From positions 62,001 through 126,000 of the forward strand of contig NZ_JAFBEA010000012.1 in the NCBI RefSeq assembly GCF_016908515.1: 64,000 bases of DNA, written 5' to 3'. The position numbers and the translations under genes were made by a program. Source of the stretch: Virgibacillus halotolerans (GTDB lineage: Bacteria; Bacillota; Bacilli; Bacillales; Amphibacillaceae). The notes beneath the pieces were generated by a model that was not told the origin of the DNA, searched no databases, and was given only the letters and a program-made list of their open reading frames with translations. Positions 1 through 8,107 of this stretch are shown here, piece after piece. The first letter of the stretch is position 1, and the number at the start of each line of letters is the position of its first letter.

Positions 1-29
1 ACGTGGTGAATAGCTGGGGAGAGGATACA

Positions 30-854
30 ATGGAGTCCATTTCTGCACTGTTTTTATTAGTAAAATACTTTATTCTAGGGGTTATTCAAGGGGTTACGGA
101 ACCTATACCTATTTCTTCCAGTGGACATTTAGTTATTTTCCGTGAATTATTTGATATTGAAATCAAAGGGCTTTCCTTTGAAATTGTTGTTAATTTTGGT
201 TCACTTATTGCTGTACTACTTATTTATCGTAAAGATATCGCACGCCTGGCAATCCATTTCTTTCAGTTTATTCTTCAAAACGACCCAGCGGCAAAAAAAG
301 ATTTCCAATTTGTCATTTTTCTCGTTGTCGCAACGATCCCTACCGGCTTAATTGGTTTACTATTGGAAGACTATATTAGTGAGAAGTTGAGCGGGGTTGC
401 CATTGTCGGGGTGACACTATTAATCACCGGTGCAGCAATCTGGATAATTCGTAATTTATCAGGTAGAAAAAACGATGGAGATTTGACAATAAAAGACGCT
501 ATTATTGTTGGACTAGCCCAAGCTGTTGCTTTAATTCCAGGAATCAGTCGTTCTGGTGCAACCATTGTCGCAGCGATGCTTGTCGGGATGAAAAAGGAAA
601 CAGCCCTACGTTTTTCCTTCCTGCTGTATATTCCGGTAAGTCTTGGTGTAACGTTTTTATCTATAACAGATATTATCCATGACCCGGATTTTGATCGATT
701 AATGATCCCTTATATCATTGCATTTATGGCCGCGATGGTTGCCACGTTCTTTGCGTTAAAATGGTTTATGAATATTATGGTAAAAGGTAATTTAAAATAC
801 TTTTCCTTTTATTGCTTTATTGTCGGGGTACTTGTCATTGTCTTCCTGAATTGA
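30..854 (+). CDS. uppP: Undecaprenyl-diphosphatase (UppP/BacA family)
   Basis: Integral membrane phosphatase that converts undecaprenyl diphosphate to the monophosphate, recycling the lipid carrier for peptidoglycan and teichoic acid synthesis; overexpression gives bacitracin tolerance in this family. The 274-residue protein shows the family's two active-site loops: a [13 protein letters not shown]-type motif near residue 25 and PGISRSGAT near residue 170, with about eight hydrophobic segments. The ATG at 30 is chosen because a GGGGAGAGG ribosome site lies directly upstream; an in-frame GTG at 3 lacks one. It converges on moaD, with a GC-rich hairpin between them. Family assignment is secure. 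Confidence 0.95.
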   Translation: MESISALFLLVKYFILGVIQGVTEPIPISSSGHLVIFRELFDIEIKGLSFEIVVNFGSLIAVLLIYRKDIARLAIHFFQFILQNDPAAKKDFQFVIFLVVATIPTGLIGLLLEDYISEKLSGVAIVGVTLLITGAAIWIIRNLSGRKNDGDLTIKDAIIVGLAQAVALIPGISRSGATIVAAMLVGMKKETALRFSFLLYIPVSLGVTFLSITDIIHDPDFDRLMIPYIIAFMAAMVATFFALKWFMNIMVKGNLKYFSFYCFIVGVLVIVFLN

Positions 855-873
855 TTGAAGCAATGAACCAGCA

Positions 874-904
874 ACTCGGGGGCCTGACTTGTTTAGCCCC
901 CGCT
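874..904. terminator. GC-rich hairpin between convergent uppP and moaD
   Basis: CGGGGGC and GCCCCCG arms (about 7 bp) enclose a 12-nt loop. The moaD stop codon and its last two Gly codons lie in one arm. There is no clear T tract on either strand, so this may be a weak bidirectional terminator or a 3'-end stabiliser. Confidence 0.35.
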
Positions 905-1126
905 TACAGGTGGTATAAATGCAACGATGTCTCCACTCGCCAACACCGTATCCTCATCAGCATATTCCTCATTGACAGCAATCATTGCGCTATCGATGTT
1001 TGCTAGATTATATTTTGCCAAGGCGCTGGCTTTAAGCTCTTTTACAGTCATTCCTTCCGCTTGGAACGAGAGCTTTTCATCCCCTACCAGTTCTTGTAAT
1101 TCAGCAAAAAATAATACATCAACCAT
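893..1126 (-). CDS. moaD: Molybdopterin synthase sulfur carrier subunit MoaD
   Basis: Small ubiquitin-fold protein (77 aa) that carries sulfur as a C-terminal thiocarboxylate and gives it to cPMP in the MoaD-MoaE synthase, making molybdopterin. The length is typical and the protein ends in the required Gly-Gly. Its start overlaps the end of moaE by 8 nt, so the two are translationally coupled. It is the last gene of a mobB-moaE-moaD run on the minus strand; the other Moco genes (moaA, moaB, moeA) are not in the window. Confidence 0.93.
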   Translation of the reverse strand: MVDVLFFAELQELVGDEKLSFQAEGMTVKELKASALAKYNLANIDSAMIAVNEEYADEDTVLASGDIVAFIPPVSGG

Positions 1127-1592
1127 TTTCCATCTCCCCTTTCACCGGAATCCGATTTTCATAAGATTTTTCTTGCTTCTGATCACCAATCCATAAATCG
1201 CCGTCTTCCCAGTGTTCCTTTTTCCAAATGGGAACCATTTCTTTAATACGCTCAATGGCATAGCGGCTCGCTGCAAAGGCGTCTTTTCGATGCGGTGTTG
1301 ATACAGCAATTACAACAGCAATGTCTGTAATTTCCAAACGACCAACGCGGTGGGCAATCGCTGTTTCTGTGTTGTCCCATCTCTGATCAATTTCATCGCA
1401 TATTTCAGCAAGCTTCTTTTCAGCCATGGATACATATGCCTGATATTCTAAATAAAGCGTTCTTTTTCCCTTTGTAAATTCACGTACTGTTCCAATAAAT
1501 GTGTTAACTGCACCCGCTTCTGGGCGAACAACTTTGGCAATGACGTCATTTATTTCAATTGGTTCTCTTGTTATCCAAACGTTTTTATCCAT
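1119..1592 (-). CDS. moaE: Molybdopterin synthase catalytic subunit MoaE
   Basis: Large subunit (157 aa) of molybdopterin synthase; it binds cPMP and takes sulfur from MoaD. Visible family features are the GTVREFTKGK segment near residue 35, the HRVGRLEI stretch near residue 80, and the HRKDAFAASRYAIERIK and IWKKE motifs containing the conserved active-site lysine region. It overlaps mobB upstream and moaD downstream by 8 nt each, so all three are probably translated from one mRNA. Confidence 0.95.
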   Translation of the reverse strand: MDKNVWITREPIEINDVIAKVVRPEAGAVNTFIGTVREFTKGKRTLYLEYQAYVSMAEKKLAEICDEIDQRWDNTETAIAHRVGRLEITDIAVVIAVSTPHRKDAFAASRYAIERIKEMVPIWKKEHWEDGDLWIGDQKQEKSYENRIPVKGEMENG

Positions 1593-2115
1593 GCGGATCC
1601 TCCCTTAAATCAATGATTTGCGCTGCCAGAGACGGTAAGTAGTCATTCACCTCTTGCAATGAAAACGTAAAATAGGGCAGGTTTGCGATCAGATTGTCGT
1701 TTATAGATCCGACTGCAATAATATTTGTTAGTTCATCCAGTAAATGCAAATCCTGCTGTTCACGTACAAGCACAATTTTAGGATATTCTGCTTGCTTATA
1801 TCCTTCGATTAATAAAATATCTACTGGCAACAGGTGATAAAATGTGATCCATTTATGTATGTCGAATGTGGCAGTGTGATTCATCATGAGGTGGAATTGA
1901 TTCTCTCCTTGTACTGCGCTCATTGCTGAACCCGCCTGTAAATGCTGATAGCTGTCTGTTTTCTTTACAACCTCCGGCTCACCGCCATGTCCGTGATGTT
2001 TCAAGGTGCCTACTTGTAGATGCTGCTTAGAAAAATAACGAATCAAACCCTGCATTAAAGTTGTTTTTCCAGTATTTTTATAACCGACAATTTGACAGAT
2101 AGGAAATTTCCCCAC
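1585..2115 (-). CDS. mobB: Molybdopterin-guanine dinucleotide biosynthesis protein MobB
   Basis: GTP-binding adaptor (176 aa) that assists attachment of GMP to molybdopterin. A Walker A loop GYKNTGKTT lies at about residues 11-19, and the LLIEGYKQ segment near residue 105 is typical of MobB. It is the first gene of the mobB-moaE-moaD run. A two-hairpin repeat lies about 20 nt upstream of its start. The partner mobA is not in the window. Confidence 0.92.
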   Translation of the reverse strand: MGKFPICQIVGYKNTGKTTLMQGLIRYFSKQHLQVGTLKHHGHGGEPEVVKKTDSYQHLQAGSAMSAVQGENQFHLMMNHTATFDIHKWITFYHLLPVDILLIEGYKQAEYPKIVLVREQQDLHLLDELTNIIAVGSINDNLIANLPYFTFSLQEVNDYLPSLAAQIIDLREDPHG

Positions 2116-2135
2116 TTGTATTCATCACCTTTAGT

Positions 2136-2220
2136 TTAGAGAACTTGGCATTCGCCAAGCCTTTAATCGCTACTTAACATTTAGCCACACTTATGCAGTG
2201 AGTAAGCTTTATACTTCCCT
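2136..2220 (-). repeat. Two-hairpin dispersed repeat, copy 1 (degenerate)
   Basis: It matches the family seen at 3443, 11076, 12730, 16420, 16590, 29740 and 31224. The TTAGA..ACTTGGCATTCGCC end is well kept and the TTATGCAGT middle is recognisable, but the partner arm of the GGCATTCGCC hairpin has decayed. It sits between the yitW terminator and the mobB start. Confidence 0.7.
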
Positions 2221-2230
2221 ATTTCTAAAT

Positions 2231-2268
2231 AAAAAGGTCGATCCATATCATATGAATCAACCTTTTTT
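2231..2268 (-). terminator. Rho-independent terminator of the yitW-like gene
   Basis: On the minus strand a stem of about 15 bp (AAAGGTTGATTCATA with its partner, including G-T pairs) has a 3-nt loop and is followed by TTTTTAT. It lies 8 nt past the yitW-like stop codon. Confidence 0.8.
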
Positions 2269-2275
2269 CGTAAAA

Positions 2276-2590
2276 TCAATCAGGAATACCAAGTGCAATT
2301 TTTGCGTAACGTGACATTTTATCTTTACCCCATGGTGGATCCCAAACAATATTCACATTTAATTCTTTAATTTCAGGTATATCTGCAAGTGCACGTTTAA
2401 TATCCTGTTCGATATGACCTGCAAGCGGACAACCCATAGATGTAAGTGTCATTGAAACGTTACATAGACCATTTTCGTCCAGATCCACGCCATATATTAA
2501 ACCAAGGTTGACAATGTCAATTCCCAATTCAGGATCAATGACATTCTCAAGTGCCCCAAGCAGATTCTCCTCTAATGCTGCCTCCATCAT
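2276..2590 (-). CDS. yitW: MIP18/SufT-family iron-sulfur assembly factor (YitW-like)
   Basis: Small one-domain protein (104 aa) of the DUF59/MIP18 family, whose members help deliver Fe-S clusters to target proteins. It shows the signature VIDPELGIDIVNLGLIY near residues 17-33 and the TSMGCPLA motif with the conserved cysteine near residue 54. Two start codons (ATGATG) follow an AAGGAGG site; either could be used. It shares its strand and neighbourhood with a YitV-like esterase, as in B. subtilis. Confidence 0.88.
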   Translation of the reverse strand: MMEAALEENLLGALENVIDPELGIDIVNLGLIYGVDLDENGLCNVSMTLTSMGCPLAGHIEQDIKRALADIPEIKELNVNIVWDPPWGKDKMSRYAKIALGIPD

Positions 2591-2665
2591 ATTACCTCCT
2601 TGTAGATTACTTACCTTCTATTTAAACATATTTTTTACTTTTTTGAAACGATTTGCTCTACCGTC

Positions 2666-3427
2666 TCACAGATGGGCTTCAAACCACTTCACTGTTTCCA
2701 ATGTGGCAAAACGGCTTACTTTATGACCGCGGTTTTTTTCTTTAATGAAGCGAATTGTTTCGGGATTATCATAAAGTTTAGATGCAGTTTCGTAAAAGGT
2801 ATAAGAATGATCGAAAGGTACTACCGGATCACTTTCTCCATGCCAAAACAGCAATGGACGATTATCCAGTTTTTCCGGTTGTTTCGATAAATCATATTGC
2901 CCAAGTTGTTTGTATAATTCATCGATGGTAGCTTCTGATACAGGTAGGTCCCCTTCTTTTTGAAAACTATCTACCAACGTTTTTGCATAAGTCGTTATTT
3001 TAGGAGAGCCCATCAGCACTGCAGCCGTTTTAATCCATGGATACGTAGTTAAGGATGCCGTCGTCGTAATTCCCCCCATACTTGTACCAGCCACCCCAAA
3101 TCGATTATCCAATATCAGCTTTTGCTCGTCCAGATATTCTTTTATGATACCCAGTTCTTTAACATTTTGCAGTACGATGTCCCAAAAGGAAATCTGCTTT
3201 TTTATCGCAGACATTTCAATCTCCCTTTCTCCGTGGTACTTGCTATCCGGAAGCAGAACCCTGTATCCCTTTTCAGCTAACAGGTAAGCGATTGGCAGAT
3301 TATGTTCCTTTGCACTTGTAAAACCGTGAAAATAAACAACAACTGGCAGCGCTTTCTGCTTATTTTGTTCCTTTACAATTATTAAACTTGGTATGGATGC
3401 GATATTTTCTTTATATATTCCAATCAT
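2666..3427 (-). CDS. yitV: Alpha/beta hydrolase, YitV-like esterase
   Basis: Cytosolic serine hydrolase (253 aa) of the dienelactone-hydrolase-like group; substrate unknown. The oxyanion-hole stretch YFHGFTS is near residue 32, the nucleophile elbow GTSMGG near residue 115, and the probable acid and base are in HGESDPVV and GHKVS near the C-terminus. The ATG at 3427 is preferred over an in-frame TTG six bases upstream because it lies 8 nt after AAGGGG. It is divergent from the HAD phosphatase, as in the B. subtilis yitU-yitV pair. Confidence 0.85.
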   Translation of the reverse strand: MIGIYKENIASIPSLIIVKEQNKQKALPVVVYFHGFTSAKEHNLPIAYLLAEKGYRVLLPDSKYHGEREIEMSAIKKQISFWDIVLQNVKELGIIKEYLDEQKLILDNRFGVAGTSMGGITTTASLTTYPWIKTAAVLMGSPKITTYAKTLVDSFQKEGDLPVSEATIDELYKQLGQYDLSKQPEKLDNRPLLFWHGESDPVVPFDHSYTFYETASKLYDNPETIRFIKEKNRGHKVSRFATLETVKWFEAHL

Positions 3428-3442
3428 GTACAAAGCCCCTTA

Positions 3443-3526
3443 TTAGAAAACTTGGCATTCGCCAAGCCATTAGACGAATGTCTTTGTTATTTATACAGAA
3501 AGGAATAGGCACCTATTTCTTTCTGC
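3443..3526 (-). repeat. Two-hairpin dispersed repeat, copy 2
   Basis: Begins TTAGAAAACTTGGCATTCGCC. The second hairpin has different sequence from other copies (CAGAAAGGAATAG paired with CTATTTCTTTCTG, 13 bp with one G-T), so pairing is kept although the bases changed. It lies immediately upstream of yitV. Confidence 0.72.
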
Positions 3527-3645
3527 AAATCAATTCACTCATTTCATTTTAAAGCCTAAGCCTGCAAAATACCAACAAAGTCATATTATCTTCCTTTACA
3601 ACTGCTTCCATTCCCTATAAACTATGGTCAGACGAGGTGAAATGA

Positions 3646-4479
3646 ATGAAAAATGAAAAACATTTAATTGCATTGGATTTAGATGGGACGCTTTTAACTG
3701 ATAATAAAGAAATTAGTCCCCGAACAAAACAGATTGTGCAGGCCGCAATCGAGGCAGGACATATTGTAATTATTGCAACCGGCCGTCCGCACCGTGCAAG
3801 CATTACTTATTATCATAACCTTGGATTAGATACACCCATGGTAAATTTTAATGGTGCCCTGATTCATCATCCCACAGACAAAAAATGGGACGTTCTGCAT
3901 AACCCGATGCCTATACGAACTGCAAAAAAGATAGTTGATGCCTGCTATCAGCTAGATGTCAACAATGTTTTAGCCGAAGTAATGGATGATGTTTATCTTG
4001 ATCGATATGATGAAAAAATCATTGATATTTTTGATTCTGCTCAGGCCGATACACCTTTTATTATTGGCGATTTGCGCAATAAATTGGATGAAGACCCTAC
4101 TTCTATTCTTATTCATCCAAAAGAAGACCATATTCATGCATTAAGAAGTCATTTGAATGATTACCATGCAGATCTTATTGAGCACCGGAAATGGGGCGCT
4201 CCGTGGAATATTATTGAAATCGTAAAAAAAGGTATGCACAAAGCAGTTGGACTAAAAAAGATTGCACATTACTTTAATATCCCACAAGAAAGAATTATTG
4301 CTTTCGGCGATGAGGATAACGATTTGGAAATGATTGATTATGCCGGTGTAGGCGTAGCCATGGCTAACGGAATTGATGAATTAAAATCCATAGCCAACCA
4401 TGTAACACAAACAAATGAAGCAGACGGCGTCGGCACTTTCCTCGAAAGTTACTTGAAACTGAAGGTTAAATCTGTTTAA
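3646..4479 (+). CDS. yitU: Cof-type HAD phosphatase, YitU-like
   Basis: Haloacid dehalogenase-superfamily phosphatase (277 aa). Motif I is ALDLDGTLLT at residues 9-18, motif II is the IIATGRP region near residue 44, the motif III Lys is near residue 200, and motif IV is AFGDEDNDLEMI near residue 222; the cap between them is the Cof (C2) type. The B. subtilis homologue acts on the riboflavin precursor 5-amino-6-(5-phospho-D-ribitylamino)uracil; the same substrate here is an inference. It starts with ATG after a GAGGTG site and is followed by a strong terminator. Confidence 0.87.
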   Translation: MKNEKHLIALDLDGTLLTDNKEISPRTKQIVQAAIEAGHIVIIATGRPHRASITYYHNLGLDTPMVNFNGALIHHPTDKKWDVLHNPMPIRTAKKIVDACYQLDVNNVLAEVMDDVYLDRYDEKIIDIFDSAQADTPFIIGDLRNKLDEDPTSILIHPKEDHIHALRSHLNDYHADLIEHRKWGAPWNIIEIVKKGMHKAVGLKKIAHYFNIPQERIIAFGDEDNDLEMIDYAGVGVAMANGIDELKSIANHVTQTNEADGVGTFLESYLKLKVKSV

Positions 4480-4516
4480 TTTTTCCTGCCATATTAAAAA
4501 AATAATGACCGATACT

Positions 4517-4553
4517 AGAAGTGAGCGTGAAAAAGCGTTCACTTCTTTTTTTA
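4517..4553 (+). terminator. Terminator of yitU-like gene
   Basis: GAAGTGAGCG pairs with CGTTCACTTC (one G-T pair) and is followed by seven T. It ends the phosphatase transcript before the small-protein pair. Confidence 0.88.
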
Positions 4554-4607
4554 CTGCCAGTATTGTTTCTTAAGGTTTATTAATGTTTTTTCTTAGGAGG
4601 AATCTTT

Positions 4608-4757
4608 GTGGGCAAAAGAAGTAAGTCAAAACGATTTAGTCATCAAGCCGCTGATTCTGTAAAAAAACATGCCGAAATTTTCACTTACCGTTCCCGCCTG
4701 TCAGATGTGGAACAAAAAAGTGGAGAAGCGAATAACTATACTGAAGGAGGGTTTTAA
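4608..4757 (+). CDS. Small basic protein, 49 aa, upstream of the DUF3813 gene
   Basis: GTG-started ORF of 49 codons behind a strong TTAGGAGGAATC ribosome site. The product is very basic at its N-terminus (MGKRSKSKRF), polar throughout, with no membrane segment, and ends in YTEGGF. Its last codons contain the ribosome site of the next gene, which starts on the base after the stop (TAATTG), so the pair is coupled. Position beside a DUF3813 gene and an overall small-spore-protein look suggest a sporulation or housekeeping role, but I do not recognise the family. Confidence 0.7.
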   Translation: MGKRSKSKRFSHQAADSVKKHAEIFTYRSRLSDVEQKSGEANNYTEGGF

Positions 4758-4970
4758 TTGGAGGATAATCATTTATTTCAACAAGCAAAAGACGCTGTCA
4801 TGAACTTTATGAATATGCAAGGGACTGATGATCGAGACGGTGCCAATGAAATCGATCAGGAAGCAGCCCAAAATGCAATCCAAGCAGCATACAATGATGC
4901 CTCTCCGGAAGAGCAGCAGCAACTGCAGCAATTGGAACAACAGCTGAAAGAGAGCAACCAATTAAAGTAA
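4758..4970 (+). CDS. DUF3813-family small protein (YitR-like)
   Basis: A 70-residue acidic, glutamine-rich protein starting at TTG, 6 nt after AAGGAGGG and directly abutting the preceding stop codon. The N-terminal LFQQAKDAV and the C-terminal EEQQQLQQLEQQLKE helix resemble DUF3813 proteins of Bacillaceae (B. subtilis YitR). No function is known. The C-terminal part is probably a coiled coil. A terminator follows. Confidence 0.72.
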   Translation: MEDNHLFQQAKDAVMNFMNMQGTDDRDGANEIDQEAAQNAIQAAYNDASPEEQQQLQQLEQQLKESNQLK

Positions 4971-5036
4971 CCTTTACAGCTTATGATGGTAATTTCCACT
5001 TCATTATCTGATGAAACGGTTTTACTTTAAGTAAGC

Positions 5037-5067
5037 AGCCCTACTCATTGAAGTGAGTAGGGCTTTT
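5037..5067 (+). terminator. Terminator after the DUF3813 gene
   Basis: An 11-bp stem (AGCCCTACTCA with TGAGTAGGGCT) with a 6-nt loop, followed by a T run. Confidence 0.9.
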
Positions 5068-5136
5068 ATCAATTACTTTTTTAAATGCCATTTGTATGCT
5101 AATATAGGGACAAGTATGTTTAGGAGGGATTTAATT

Positions 5137-5400
5137 ATGGCAGTTCGTAGTGAAGCTACACCAAATCCAAACGCATTAAAATTTACCACAGATAAACTTA
5201 TCTTTGAAGGTACCAGCAGTATTTCTGTTATGCCGGGAGATACAAGTGAACACGCAATTTTAAATGATCTAATGGAACTCGAAGACGTCGATAATGTTTT
5301 TGGTTACCAAAATTTCATCACTGTAAACAAGCAATTTGATGCTGAATGGGACAACCTAACAGAGAAAGTAATGGAAGTATTTAATAAGCACGGTTATTAA
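5137..5400 (+). CDS. NifU N-terminal (Nfu_N) domain protein
   Basis: An 87-residue protein consisting only of the Nfu_N/scaffold domain, which in larger proteins accompanies the CXXC NifU domain. The N-terminal SEATPNPNALKF motif is diagnostic. There is no cysteine pair, so it cannot hold a cluster by itself and may be an accessory or targeting module for Fe-S assembly. The start at 5137 has TAGGAGGG at the right distance; an earlier in-frame ATG at 5053 has no ribosome site and overlaps the previous terminator. Confidence 0.85.
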   Translation: MAVRSEATPNPNALKFTTDKLIFEGTSSISVMPGDTSEHAILNDLMELEDVDNVFGYQNFITVNKQFDAEWDNLTEKVMEVFNKHGY

Positions 5401-5455
5401 TATACATAACAATTAGCGTAGCGTAGAACGTCTTGGCTATAAATGACGATGTATA

Positions 5456-5498
5456 AAAGGTCCGCAGCAGGGAAAATCCCTTGCTGCGGACCTTTGTT
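5456..5498. terminator. Bidirectional terminator, Nfu_N gene / lipoprotein gene
   Basis: A stem of about 15 bp (AGGTCCGCAGCAGGG and its partner) with a short loop, flanked by A and T runs on both sides. It serves both convergent genes. Confidence 0.92.
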
Positions 5499-5908
5499 TA
5501 ATGATTGAGTACATCCACAGGAATATAGTTTGGATTAACTACCCTTCCATTTTCCCCTTTTACATAGAGCATTACAATGGGTGTGTCCGCTTCGTCAGCA
5601 ACATTATCAGGTAGCATGCTTGTTATGCCGAATTCACTCCAACCGAGGTGTCCTTCATCCAGAGCAATCGCAGTTTCTTTCTGTAAAACTTCCTCACCCT
5701 GTGTCAGTTCATAATATAGTTCATTCCCACTGGCTTTTGCTTCACCAATTAAATGCATTTGATTTCCTTCCACTTTCACATCAATACCCCGAAACATAAC
5801 AGACGCAGTGTCGGTATGTTCCTCCTTATGATCTGAACGCGCCTCCTGTTCGCTGCCACATGCGGCTAACAGCAGGACCGTTAACAGGAAAACAATTATT
5901 TTTCTCAT
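5498..5908 (-). CDS. Small lipoprotein of unknown function
   Basis: A 136-residue secreted protein. The N-terminus is a lipoprotein signal (MRKII then a hydrophobic run) with a lipobox LLAAC and Cys at residue 17, followed by a charged linker (about residues 18-38). The rest predicts as beta-rich and ends with a YIPVDVLNH tail. I do not recognise the family. It sits 14 nt after yitT on the same strand, so the two are probably cotranscribed. In B. subtilis the intracellular protease inhibitor gene ipi lies near yitT, but I cannot show homology. Confidence 0.75.
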   Translation of the reverse strand: MRKIIVFLLTVLLLAACGSEQEARSDHKEEHTDTASVMFRGIDVKVEGNQMHLIGEAKASGNELYYELTQGEEVLQKETAIALDEGHLGWSEFGITSMLPDNVADEADTPIVMLYVKGENGRVVNPNYIPVDVLNH

Positions 5909-5922
5909 ATCTGCTTTCTCCT

Positions 5923-6765
5923 TTAATCTTTTCTAAATGATCCAAGGATACCTGCCGTTTCTATCAGATTTGTGAAGGCTTGCGGATCCACTTCATTAAT
6001 TATTTTTTCCAGATCATATAGCTCATATCTCGTGATCACCAGATACATCATATTTTTATCTTGTTTTGTATACGCACCTTTTGCCGGGATAATTGTAATT
6101 CCACGCACCATTTTATCATGAATCGCTGTTTGCAACTCATCTGCTTTTAATGTAATAATCATCGCAGTAACTTTCTCGTGGCGTGTATGCAATGCATCGA
6201 TAACACGGGTTGTTACATATAAAGTCAATAATGTGTATAGCGCATTTTCCGGTTCGTATAAAATACCCGCCATCGCAATAATAACCGCATTTAACATTAA
6301 GAAATAAGTGCCGATCGGTTTATCATTTATCCGCGATAATAGCATTGCAACGATATCCATTCCACCTGTAGAAGCACCGAATTTCAATGTCATCCCTACT
6401 GCTGTGCCTCCTATGACCCCACCTATTACGGCGTTTAACATAATATCATTTGATACAGAGATCAATGGTAAAATTTCTAAGAATAAAGTAGTACATCCGA
6501 CAGATAATGCGCTATAAAGTGTAAAGCCCTTACCTACTTTAAACCAGCCTAAAATCGCAACCGGAATATTAAATAAGAGTAATAAGATACCAGTACTAAT
6601 ATTAAACCCAATAAAATCACTAAACACGCTGGACACCAACTGGGCTGCACCAGTAAATCCACTTGCATAAACATTCGCCTCAATAAGAAAGAAGTTTAGT
6701 GAAATGGCATTTAATAATCCTCCAAAAATGACAACGATGACGCGTTTTGCTTCCATCATAAACAT
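5923..6765 (-). CDS. yitT: YitT-family membrane protein
   Basis: Membrane protein of 280 aa with five to six hydrophobic segments in the first 190 residues (YitT/DUF161) and a cytosolic C-terminal DUF2179 domain of about 80 residues. Transport function has been proposed for the family but is not proven here. GGAGG lies 6 nt before the ATG. A short A-T palindrome (AAAAACGAT / ATCGTTTTT) followed by seven T on the minus strand precedes the ribosome site and could act as a small leader terminator. Divergent from degV. Confidence 0.88.
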   Translation of the reverse strand: MFMMEAKRVIVVIFGGLLNAISLNFFLIEANVYASGFTGAAQLVSSVFSDFIGFNISTGILLLLFNIPVAILGWFKVGKGFTLYSALSVGCTTLFLEILPLISVSNDIMLNAVIGGVIGGTAVGMTLKFGASTGGMDIVAMLLSRINDKPIGTYFLMLNAVIIAMAGILYEPENALYTLLTLYVTTRVIDALHTRHEKVTAMIITLKADELQTAIHDKMVRGITIIPAKGAYTKQDKNMMYLVITRYELYDLEKIINEVDPQAFTNLIETAGILGSFRKD

Positions 6766-6886
6766 AGTTTACCTCCTTAAAAAAACGATTGTATCGTTTT
6801 TTCAAACGCTATTATACTTTGACTATACAGACATATACCTATAAACTAAAATAAATACAATTATATAATGAATGCAGGTGAAAAAA

Positions 6887-7744
6887 ATGAATGTAAAGAT
6901 TCTAACTGATTCTGCAAGCGATTTGTCAGAGTCATATTATAACGAATATAACGTGGAAATGGTACCTTTAACTGTTCATTTGGATGAAAAAGAATTTGAA
7001 GACGGGAAAACCATTGCACCCAAAACCATCTATGATGCCATGCGAGATGGAAAAACACCGACGACATCTCAAGTTTCCCCTCAATTGTTTAAAACTATTT
7101 TTACAACGTATGCTAAAGCAAACCAGCCTTTAATTTATTTGGCGTTCTCATCCGGATTATCCGGTACATTTCAAGCGGCAAAATTGAGCGAAAATGAAGT
7201 GAAAGAGGATTATCCAGAAGCGCAAATTCATGTTATTGATACCAAATGTGCTTCGTTAGGATATGGCTTGATTGTAATTCAAGCAGCAAAAATGGCACAA
7301 AACGGTGCATCTGCCGATGAAATTATGGATACCATACAATTTCAGACAGCACATATGGAACATATTTTTACCGTGGATGACTTGGAATACTTGTATCGCG
7401 GTGGACGAGTTAGTAAAACAGCAGCTTTCGTCGGTACATTATTAAAAATCAAACCCATATTACATGTCGAAGATGGAAAATTGATTCCACTTGAAAAACT
7501 TAGAGGTTCAAAAAAAGTCTTCCAGCGCATGCTTAGCATCATGGAAGAACGCGGAACTGATTTAAAAAACCAAACAATCGGCATCAGCCATGGTGACGAT
7601 ATCGAACGGGCTGAACAACTAGCTACAATGATCAAAGAGAAATTTGGCGTCGAGCATATCGTAATCGAAATGGTTGGTTCCGTTATCGGCGCTCACTCCG
7701 GGCCAGGTACTATCGCACTATTTTTCTTAAATAAAACGAAATAA
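6887..7744 (+). CDS. degV: DegV family fatty-acid-binding protein (YitS-like)
   Basis: A 285-residue DegV protein. DegV proteins bind a fatty acid between two domains and in some Firmicutes (FakB) present it to the kinase FakA. The ILTDSASDLS start, the T-SQVSP motif near residue 57 and the AFSSGLSGT lipid-binding segment near residue 85 are present, as is GAHSGPGT near the C-terminus. The ATG at 6887 has AGGTG 6 nt upstream; an in-frame ATG at 6872 overlaps that site. Confidence 0.93.
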   Translation: MNVKILTDSASDLSESYYNEYNVEMVPLTVHLDEKEFEDGKTIAPKTIYDAMRDGKTPTTSQVSPQLFKTIFTTYAKANQPLIYLAFSSGLSGTFQAAKLSENEVKEDYPEAQIHVIDTKCASLGYGLIVIQAAKMAQNGASADEIMDTIQFQTAHMEHIFTVDDLEYLYRGGRVSKTAAFVGTLLKIKPILHVEDGKLIPLEKLRGSKKVFQRMLSIMEERGTDLKNQTIGISHGDDIERAEQLATMIKEKFGVEHIVIEMVGSVIGAHSGPGTIALFFLNKTK

Positions 7745-7751
7745 TTTTATG

Positions 7752-7786
7752 ATGAAGGATTCCCTATTTTTTGGAGTCCTTTTGAC
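7752..7786 (+). terminator. Terminator of degV
   Basis: AAGGATTCC pairs with GGAGTCCTT (one mismatch or G-T) and is followed by a T run. Confidence 0.75.
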
Positions 7787-8107
7787 GTTACACAAGTACT
7801 GCCTGAGTTCAGCACAAATCAAGCAGCAACCAGGGACTGGCGCTCCTCCCTATTGTTAACTTGCCTGTGCCTTTTACTACCCTCCCCCTCTTTTTGCAGA
7901 AAAAATCCGATGATTGAAATTGCTGCATACGGGTAACGCTATACTAGATAAAGTGAAACTTCATTCCGTGTCCACTGAATGTTAGTTAAACCAATCGGGC
8001 TTGTGCGGCAGTTACCCTCCATCTGAAATTTTCGAAGTCCCTATATTTTGATATGGAAGTTTTACTGCCCGCCAAACTGCGATAAATCATGAGGAGGAAT
8101 TATTGCG
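7787..8107. other. Non-coding stretch upstream of the SDR gene
   Basis: About 320 bases without an ORF that has a ribosome site. Apart from the candidate sigma-B promoter listed separately and the GAGGAGG ribosome site of the SDR gene, nothing was recognised. It includes a pyrimidine-rich run near 7875-7895. Confidence 0.5.
7912..7936 (+). promoter_or_regulatory. Candidate sigma-B promoter
   Basis: GATTGA, 13 nt, GGGTAA resembles the B. subtilis sigma-B consensus GTTTAA-N12-15-GGGTAT at 9 of 12 positions. Its place before a YdaD-type general stress SDR fits. The implied leader is about 165 nt, which is long, so this stays tentative. Confidence 0.35.
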
